The notes below the pieces were generated by a model, which was not told where the DNA came from, searched no databases, and was given only the letters and a program-made list of their open reading frames with translations. From the NCBI GenBank assembly GCA_024867545.1, contig JANFNE010000085.1, positions 1 through 48,099 of the forward strand: a stretch of 48,099 nucleotides of DNA, written 5' to 3'. Position numbers and translations under genes: made by a program. Source of the DNA: Phytopythium helicoides. Taxonomy: Eukaryota; Oomycota; Peronosporomycetes; Pythiales; Pythiaceae. Of this stretch, positions 42,048-48,099 are shown one piece after another; the first letter of the stretch is position 1, and every line of letters begins with the position of its first letter.

Positions 42048-42588
42048 CGATGGATGAAGCAGGCTTAGTGATGGTGGGTATGGATACACTACCGGTTTTG
42101 GGAGATTGATTACCGGTTTTGATCGGTACTTTCACGCCGTTTCGGATCGACAAAGTCCGGTTTTGTACCGTAGATTTTTCTCTACGGTATCTTTGTGGGC
42201 TCGCGGTGTGTGGCTCGCTGCGGATCACGCCAGTCAGCAAATATTTGGTCGGTTGGTGGCGCCATTCACGTGGCGGCCAAGGACGTGTACAGATGTACAT
42301 ACGTACGTCGGAAGACGCGAGCAGCTCGGAGTGTAGCTATGTAGCAGGCAGTTGCATCGCCCTTGATCGCGGCCGATGGGGACGACGCGTAAGCGTAGCT
42401 CTCTCCCCATGATTCATGGGCGACGAGGGAACCAAACGGGTGGCGCGCGGCCGAGCGAACTTACGGTAAAGTTCGCGTGTCGCCACGTCGCGCGTCGTGT
42501 CCCAGTTTCGAGAACGCGCAGTCGCCCCGCACTCGCCCTGTTTGTACCGTAGGCTGTTTTACACGCACCCTACGGTACGCAAACCCCC
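42048..42588. other. Intergenic with two TACCGTAGR hairpins
   Basis: No gene. Inverted repeats TACCGTAGA/TCTACGGTA (42166-42174/42181-42189) and GTACCGTAGG/CCTACGGTAC (42544-42553/42569-42578) could form hairpins. ACCGGTTTTG recurs near 42091 and 42111. Confidence 0.5.
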
Positions 42589-42637
42589 GCGTGTCGCCCA
42601 CGAAAGCAACCCACCTGGCTGTGGGCCGGCGTTGGTG

Positions 42638-42850
42638 ATGGTAGCCCTCATTTACCAATTCGCCGCCTCCGAGATGCCGAGCTCCCCGCCTGCCAGCGCC
42701 AGCGCCGCCGCCCCCAGCGGCAACGCACCCGGCGCGGACGAGGAGATGAAGAAGCAGTGGCAGAACAACCTCGAGATCGACCTGCTCAAGTCGGCGTGGA
42801 TCCGCAAGGACCGCGAGCAGCAGGCGCAGATGCTGTCGGCCGGCAAGTGA
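42638..42850 (+). CDS. Small conserved ORF or first exon, copy 1
   Basis: 70 aa, MVALIYQFAASEMPSS then an Ala/Ser/Pro stretch and a charged helix (DEEMKKQWQNNLEID, LLKSAWIRKDREQQAQM). The protein is the same in the other arm, where the differences are silent, which argues for coding. The end may be a splice site rather than the stop: the other copy reads GGTAAGTGAG at the same point (a consensus donor) and this copy GGCAAGTGAG (a GC donor). Function not recognised. A shorter start at the internal Met (MPSSPP, 42674) is possible. Confidence 0.5.
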   Translation: MVALIYQFAASEMPSSPPASASAAAPSGNAPGADEEMKKQWQNNLEIDLLKSAWIRKDREQQAQMLSAGK

Positions 42851-43257
42851 GGGGGAGAAGCACTCGACGCGTCCAAGTCACCACGTGGGGGGAAGACACT
42901 ATTGCCACCGTACTACTAGCGCCAGCCACGAGTGACCGAGCGAGCGAGAGCACGCGACCGACCGACCGACCGACCGATAGAGCCACAGCCAAGAAGATAG
43001 ACAGGGAGGACTAGCCTCCCGCGATATATCCAGACCCCACCCCAACCACCACCACCACTACTACTACTACTACCCGAGGCCCCTCCAGCCCAGCTAGACG
43101 TTGCATGAGGCGCGCGCACTGTTGCTGCTGCTGCTGCTGCCGTTGTCGCTGCTACTTGACGCATGCGAGCGAGCGAGTGAGCGAGCGAGTGCGCCGCCAG
43201 TTCCCGACCGGGCGATATTTACTCGTCGCGCTAACTTATAAGACACCACTGCATCTC

Positions 43258-43277
43258 CCACTTTCCTCGATTTGTGA
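43258..43277 (+). promoter_or_regulatory. Core promoter candidate in IR4 left arm
   Basis: CCACTTTCCTCGATTTGTG resembles the Inr+FPR element. Downstream, GGGATCCGC and GCGGATCCC (43333-43341/43352-43360) form a 9 bp inverted repeat in the would-be leader. Confidence 0.35.
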
Positions 43278-43686
43278 TCTCCTCTTTTGTCGTTGCCGCT
43301 CGCGTTGCTTTATCGGAAGGGAGGAGAAGGGAGGGATCCGCTCGTAGAGGCGCGGATCCCTTCGCCACTGTCCGCGACGGGATCACCTCGTGATCGCTCA
43401 CGCGCTCTCTGTGACGGCGTAAAGGCCCGCGAGGTCCGCGTGGTGATCGTGTCGCTTTCGTGGCGTGTCAACTCGGCACATCCCAGGCAGCGCGTCGTCG
43501 ACCGAGTCATCGGCTTCGTGTCCATGTAGAAGCTTGAGACGTGTGTCGTCGCCGTCCGCCGCGCGAGGTCCGCCTCGTTCCGGATCCCTTCCCGTCCGTC
43601 CGTGGCTTGGTCGTCGGCAGAAGGAGCGAGGCAGCCACAACCGCCGCCGCCATCGACGCGTCGAGACTCGCACGCCCACCATCGAC

Positions 43687-44079
43687 ATGTTGAGTCAATT
43701 GGCACGCCATCACCAGCAGCAGCAGCAGCAGTTCACCACCACCACCACAACAACAACAACACTATCCCCATCACTTACAGCACCAACTGCAGCAGCAGCA
43801 GCAGCAGCCCAGCGCCGCGTCGAGCGCAGCGCGTGTATGGAGGGTGGGCGGGCGGCTGCAGAAGATCCCGTTTCGACAGTGCGGGCGGACCGTGGCCGCC
43901 GCGTACCGTACGGTTCTGCGCACTCAGGCACGGGGATGGAATGGATACCGACTGCGAACGACGCTACCTACCTACCTATACCAGGCGGCAGATGCGGTCG
44001 CGGCTCATGCCAGATGCCAGCTGGACTGCGCGCTCGATCACTTCAAGTCGGCCATCAACCGCGCGCGTACCGTACCTGA
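43687..44079 (+). CDS. Doubtful low-complexity ORF, IR4 left arm
   Basis: An ATG opens MLSQLARHHQQQQQQFTTT followed by Thr and Ala runs. The other arm starts the same way (ATG at 46486) but a one-base difference in the CAA/CCA repeat shifts the frame to an Asn/Ser-rich reading. So either one copy is broken or the frame is not translated beyond the Gln tract. Function unknown. Confidence 0.2.
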   Translation: MLSQLARHHQQQQQQFTTTTTTTTTLSPSLTAPTAAAAAAAQRRVERSACMEGGRAAAEDPVSTVRADRGRRVPYGSAHSGTGMEWIPTANDATYLPIPGGRCGRGSCQMPAGLRARSLQVGHQPRAYRT

Positions 44080-44908
44080 GCGTGCGATACGTGCTCGCGC
44101 GCGCTAAGTGCGCATATCTACGGTACCAACACTCCCGCGGCATCGTCGTCGTCGTCTTCGTCGTCCAGTCAACAGCCGCGCGCTTCGCTTCGCCAGTGGC
44201 GTCCCCAAGCGGCGCACGTCTTGAAGCGTCTCAAGCCGATTGCGTCGCTTCGAGCCGGCGTGGGCGAAAGTTGGCTGGGTCCGCACCCAAGCGGCAGTGC
44301 TCGAGGATGTAAACAGTACGCGGGTGGGGGTGGATGTACCTACCTACCGAGCCATCCCCGCTGGTACGTAGACGATGGCAGCGTCTCGACGTTCGGCACC
44401 CTCGCGGGCGACCGTAAACGAGCCGGCATTCTCGGCTTGCGCTTGGGAGGAGGGAGCTGCTCACAATCCAGCGGGCAAAGTGCAGCGCAGCGCAGAGTGT
44501 ACGTAGATCTCCGGCCACGTCAGCAAAAAAGTCGGCAGCGACGTGTCGATGTGAAGCAGCGCTGCGTACGTGCAGTCATCCGTCTACAGAGTACAGCGTT
44601 GCGTGCTGGCTACAGTACGTAACGTAACGGGGGCTTCAGCAGCGGTAGCTTGAAAATTGTTCCGCTTGAATTCTAGTGCCCAGTCAAGGATCCATTTGGA
44701 GGTGCTGGTGATGCGTGTAGCTTCATGCGTAGCCGATGGGAACCACGACGCGCGAAGAAGCGAGGAGAAAGCAGCCACAAGTGATGGCCCACCATGAATG
44801 CAAAGCCCGTTACTGTACTGTACACCGTGCACGCGTTTACGTTACTGATCGGACACTGCAAGTAGCGATTGAAGGGAATGCATCGTCTTTCGAGCCCTCT
44901 CAACGATC

Positions 44909-45190
44909 GAAGATACCGTACTTAGCGTGTCGCTTCAATCTTATTCTTAGGTTCGGGATATTTGGGGTGCAGTTAAAACCGGTTTTAGCGATATACCGGT
45001 TCAGTGGGACCAGCGAGCACCGGTATGTAACCGATACTGTGGTGTACTTACCGAAAAGCGCTGCGAAGCAACAAAGCAACGAAGAGCAGGTTACACTTCA
45101 ATACCGGTATACCATTTAAACCGGTTCTTGGCTTGCGATCATGCGCACCTAAGAATAAGATTGAAGCGGCACACTAAGTGCGGTATCTTC
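44909..45190. mobile_element. MITE-like element with about 43 bp terminal inverted repeats
   Basis: The left end GAAGATACCGTACTTAGCGT and right end (reverse complement GAAGATACCGCACTTAGTGT) stay paired through TTATTCTTAGGT at 44951/45148, with few mismatches. The interior is non-coding and rich in ACCGGT and ATACCGGTAT. No clear target duplication was found. A non-autonomous DNA transposon is the simplest reading; an intrinsic hairpin of a longer repeat is the alternative. Confidence 0.55.
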
Positions 45191-45425
45191 CACAGGTCGA
45201 TCGATCATCGAGCAGGCACGACAATGATCCGTTGCGTGCAGTGTTCAGCGGTATCGTTTCATCCTATACACGTTTGTACGGTATCCTGTACTGTATTGCA
45301 CCCTCCGACGGTTCACGTAGGCTTTGCTCTCCGTGCTGGCTGCTCTGCTTTCTTCTCGCTTCTTCGTGGATCGCGGGATTCCCGCGGGCTGCGCATGCAG
45401 CAAATAGCTTCAAGCAGATGTCGTC
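45148..45425 (+). repeat. Dispersed repeat unit, copy B
   Basis: Starts at the MITE right terminus (TTGAAGCGGCACACTAAGTG) and runs through CTTCTCGCTTCTTCG to a CTTCAAGCAG end. Related, diverged sequence occurs inverted at about 44700-44951 and directly at about 47752-48012. Confidence 0.4.
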
Positions 45426-46093
45426 GTGTTGGGTTTAGCGCTGGGACACAAGCGGCACGTGCGCGGGCTGAAATATACACGTCTGCCACGTCGTCGAAGG
45501 GACTTTGACGGTCGGTGAAGGTCCAACTACAGTAGGCTACACCAAAACTAGTCAGCAGTTTACTGTTTCGAAACGCTGTACTCTGTAGACGGATGACTGC
45601 ACGTACGCAGCGCTGCTCCACATCGACACGTCGCTGCCGACTTTTTTGCTGACGTGGCCGGAGATCTACGTACACTCTGCGCTGCGCTGCACTTTGCCCG
45701 CTGGATTGTGAGCAGCTCCCTCCTCCCAAGCGCAAGCCGAGAATGCCGGCTCGTTTACGGTCGCCCGCGAGGGTGCCGAACGTCGAGACGCTGCCATCGT
45801 CTACGTACCAGCGGGGATGGCTCGGTAGGTAGGTACATCCACCCCCACCCGCGTACTGTTTACATCCTCGAGCACTGCCGCTTGGGTGCGGACCCAGCCA
45901 ACTTTCGCCCACGCCGGCTCGAAGCGACGCAATCGGCTTGAGACGCTTCAAGACGTGCGCCGCTTGGGGACGCCACTGGCGAAGCGAAGCGCGCGGCTGT
46001 TGACTGGACGACGAAGACGACGACGACGATGCCGCGGGAGTGTTGGTACCGTAGATATGCGCACTTAGCGCGCGCGAGCACGTATCGCACGCT

Positions 46094-46486
46094 CAGGTAC
46101 GGTACGCGCGCGGTTGATGGCCGACTTGAAGTGATCGAGCGCGCAGTCCAGCTGGCATCTGGCATGAGCCGCGACCGCATCTGCCGCCTGGTATAGGTAG
46201 GTAGGTAGCGTCGTTCGCAGTCGGTATCCATTCCATCCCCGTGCCTGAGTGCGCAGAACCGTACGGTACGCGGCGGCCACGGTCCGCCCGCACTGTCGAA
46301 ACGGGAACTTCTGCAGCCGCCCGCCCACCCTCCATACACGCGCTGCGCTCGACGCGGCGCTGGGCTGCTGCTGCTGCTGCTGCAGTTGGTGCTGTAAGTG
46401 ATGGGGATAGTGTTGTTGTTGTTGTCGTTGGTGGTGGTGAACTGCTGCTGCTGCTGCTGGTGATGGCGTGCCAATTGACTCAACAT
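46094..46486 (-). CDS. Doubtful low-complexity ORF, IR4 right arm
   Basis: Mirror of 43687; the 3' limit given is the mirrored position, while the open frame actually runs on to 45860. After the six-Gln tract it reads FTTTNDNNNNTIP, a different frame from the left arm because of a one-base length change. Confidence 0.2.
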
Positions 46487-46896
46487 GTCGATGGTGGGCG
46501 TGCGAGTCTCGACGCGTCGATGGCGGCGGCGGTTGTGGCTGCCTCGCTCCTTCTGCCGACGACCAAGCCACGGACGGACGGGAAGGGATCCGGAACGAGG
46601 CGGACCTCGCGCGGCGGACGGCGACGACACACGTCTCAAGCTTCTACATGGACACGAAGCCGATGACTCGGTCGACGACGCGCTGCCTGGGATGTGCCGA
46701 GTTGACACGCCACGAAAGCGACACGATCACCACGCGGACCTCGCGGGCCTTTACGCCGTCACAGAGAGCGCGTGAGCGATCACGAGGTGATCCCGTCGCG
46801 GACAGTGGCGAAGGGATCCGCGCCTCTACGAGCGGATCCCTCCCTTCTCCTCCCTCCCGGTAAAGCAACGCGAGCGGCAACGACCAAAGAGGAGAT

Positions 46897-46915
46897 GGCA
46901 AATCGAGGAAAGTAG
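46897..46915 (-). promoter_or_regulatory. Core promoter candidate in IR4 right arm
   Basis: Minus strand CTACTTTCCTCGATTTGCC, an Inr+FPR-like match; the FPR end (GATTTGCC) fits better than in the left arm. Confidence 0.35.
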
Positions 46916-47319
46916 GAGATGCAGTGGTGTCTTATAAGTTAGCGCGACGAGTAAATATCGCCCGGTCGGGAACTGGCGGCGCACTCGCTCGCTCACTCGC
47001 TCGCTCGCATGCGTCAAGTAGCAGCGACAACGGCAGCAGCAGCAGCAACAGTGCGCGCGCCTCATGCAACGTCTAGCTGGGCTGGAGGGGCCTCGGGTAG
47101 TAGTAGTAGTGGTGGTGGTGGTGGTTGGGGTGGGGTCTGGATATATCGCGGGAGGCTAGTCCTCCCTGTCTATCTTCTTGGCTGTGGCTCTATCGGTCGG
47201 TCGGTCGGTCGGTCGCGTGCTCTCGCTCGCTCGGTCACTCGTGGCTGGCGCTAGTAGTACGGTGGCAATAGTGTCTTCCCCCCACGTGGTGACTTGGACG
47301 CGTCGAGTGCTTCTCCCCC

Positions 47320-47532
47320 TCACTTACCGGCCGACAGCATCTGCGCCTGCTGCTCGCGGTCCTTGCGGATCCACGCCGACTTGAGCAGGTCGATCTCGAG
47401 GTTGTTCTGCCACTGCTTCTTCATCTCCTCGTCCGCGCCGGGTGCGTTGCCGCTGGGGGCGGCGGCGCTGGCGCTGGCAGGCGGGGAGCTCGGCATCTCG
47501 GAGGCGGCGAATTGGTAAATGAGGGCTACCAT
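47320..47532 (-). CDS. Small conserved ORF or first exon, copy 2
   Basis: Same 70 aa protein as copy 1. The second to last codon is GGT instead of GGC, creating GGTAAGTGAG, a consensus splice donor, at 47327-47322. An upstream in-frame ATG at 47538 would add two residues. Confidence 0.5.
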   Translation of the reverse strand: MVALIYQFAASEMPSSPPASASAAAPSGNAPGADEEMKKQWQNNLEIDLLKSAWIRKDREQQAQMLSAGK

Positions 47533-47582
47533 CACCAACGCCGGCCCACAGCCAGGTGGGTTGCTTTCGTGGGCGACACGCC

Positions 47583-48099
47583 ACTTGCGAAAGCGGTAGC
47601 AACCACGAAGAAGCAGATGATCCAGCGGAGGCGTTGGAGCGTGCGAGCGAGGTGGAGAAACGTCGGCATGCCGCCCGAGGTCACGAGCTTCTCATGCTTG
47701 CGTTGTCTCGACCGAGTACGTCACTAGCTTGCGTACTTAACGTAAAGGTACGGTTGAAGCGACACCCAAAGTACGGTATCCTCCCGACAGTGTTGAGCGA
47801 GCGTCGCGCAGGCGCGAAAATCGACGTGCACAAGTACTGTACGCAGCCGTGAAAAAGCTACGTACAATCGCCGCGGTTGCGTGCAGTGCCTAATGGATTG
47901 TACAGTGCCGCAAGCGTTTGCTCGGTGTACGGTACCTCTTGCAACTCACGCGTGCTTTGCTCTTCTTTCGCGCGTCGAGATTTGTGATGCATGATTCAAG
48001 CAGCATGAAGCGAGTCCACGCAAACACTACCGCCAAATCGAGCGGATGACGGCTAGTTCGGCACCAACAGAGCGTGCGCGCCATAATTTTTTTCTTTTT
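47583..48099. other. Right end of window, repeat-derived
   Basis: No gene. From about 47752 it carries a third, diverged copy of the dispersed repeat (GGTTGAAGCGACACCCAAAG ... GATTCAAGCAG near 47993). It ends in an A/T run. Confidence 0.5.

Larger units (their letters stand above)
42589..44600. repeat. Palindrome IR4, left arm
   Basis: Reverse complement of 45572-47582, with x pairing to about 90170-x and drifting to 90173 through small indels. It is more diverged than IR1-IR3, with substitutions and microsatellite length changes throughout. It carries the small conserved ORF, a core promoter candidate and a low-complexity CAG/CAA/CCA segment. Confidence 0.9.
44601..45571. other. IR4 loop
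   Basis: About 970 bp, no gene. It holds the 282 bp MITE-like element (44909-45190). On both sides of it are facing, degenerate copies of a longer repeat (about 44700-44908 and 45191-45425). Confidence 0.6.
45572..47582. repeat. Palindrome IR4, right arm
   Basis: Inverted partner of 42589-44600. The inner edge is at AACGCTGTACTCTGTAG and the outer edge at CGACACGC. Confidence 0.9.

Noticed and set aside
43105..43150. CTG/CAG run as a disease-type repeat or CRISPR-like array
   Set aside because: A short trinucleotide microsatellite without regular spacers.
1..47582. Palindromes as pure assembly fold-back artefact
   Set aside because: The loops are long and unique, the arms carry substitutions and indels, and the divergence differs among the four. 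It cannot be excluded without reads.
1..48099. tRNA or rRNA genes
   Set aside because: No cloverleaf or rRNA signature noticed by eye; a covariance-model scan was not possible.

Overview
This 48 kb window reads as nuclear DNA of an oomycete, most likely Phytophthora or a close relative. The grounds are short GT-AG introns (about 39-70 bp), a core promoter of the oomycete Inr+FPR form (CTCATTCTGCAATTTGCG and variants) in front of several genes, FYVE-type zinc-finger proteins of oomycete style, and MULE-type transposon remnants. No rRNA, tRNA, CRISPR array or RxLR/Crinkler effector was recognised. The species cannot be fixed from the sequence.

Region 1 (1-20.6 kb) is a cluster of six intron-less MFS hexose transporter genes of 513-514 codons. 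Four form two head-to-head palindromes. IR1 has arms 1-1755 and 3000-4754; IR2 has arms 5146-7013 and 7580-9447. Each arm carries one whole gene with its core promoter, and the two proteins of each pair appear identical. The other two copies (16085-17629 and 19071-20615) are tandem; the second is a patchwork of the first and the IR1 type. Between the groups lies a 3.4 kb MULE element (11700-15078) with about 117 bp terminal inverted repeats and a 9 bp target duplication (8/9 match). Inside it are a broken transposase and, converging on it, a broken HxD...H dioxygenase-like/zinc-finger gene. A second MULE transposase remnant lies just upstream, at about 10.45-10.99 kb.

Region 2 (20.7-30.1 kb) holds a multi-exon gene with a C-terminal discoidin-like domain (-), a START-like/FYVE gene (-), an unclear stretch with possible minus-strand coding, a six-exon TOG/CLASP-like gene (+) and a CAF16-like ABC ATPase (+).

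Region 3 (30.6-37.2 kb) is a third palindrome, IR3. Two convergent copies of a NAD-dependent formate dehydrogenase flank a loop that contains a second START-like/FYVE gene, in inverted orientation to the first and nearly identical to it inside the CDS only.

Region 4 (37.2-42.1 kb) is ordinary housekeeping: a saccharopine-dehydrogenase-like oxidoreductase, an OPA3-like protein and an organelle-type tryptophanyl-tRNA synthetase.

Region 5 (42.6-47.6 kb) is a fourth palindrome, IR4. Its 2 kb arms each carry a small conserved ORF that may really be a first exon, plus a low-complexity segment. Its loop holds a 282 bp MITE-like inverted repeat, itself flanked by older repeat sequence.

The unifying theme is gene-sized palindromes: four in 48 kb, each duplicating a gene with its regulatory DNA around a unique spacer. 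The sequence suggests fold-back duplication followed by homogenisation by gene conversion. Exon borders and the ends of repeats were read by eye and are approximate unless stated otherwise.
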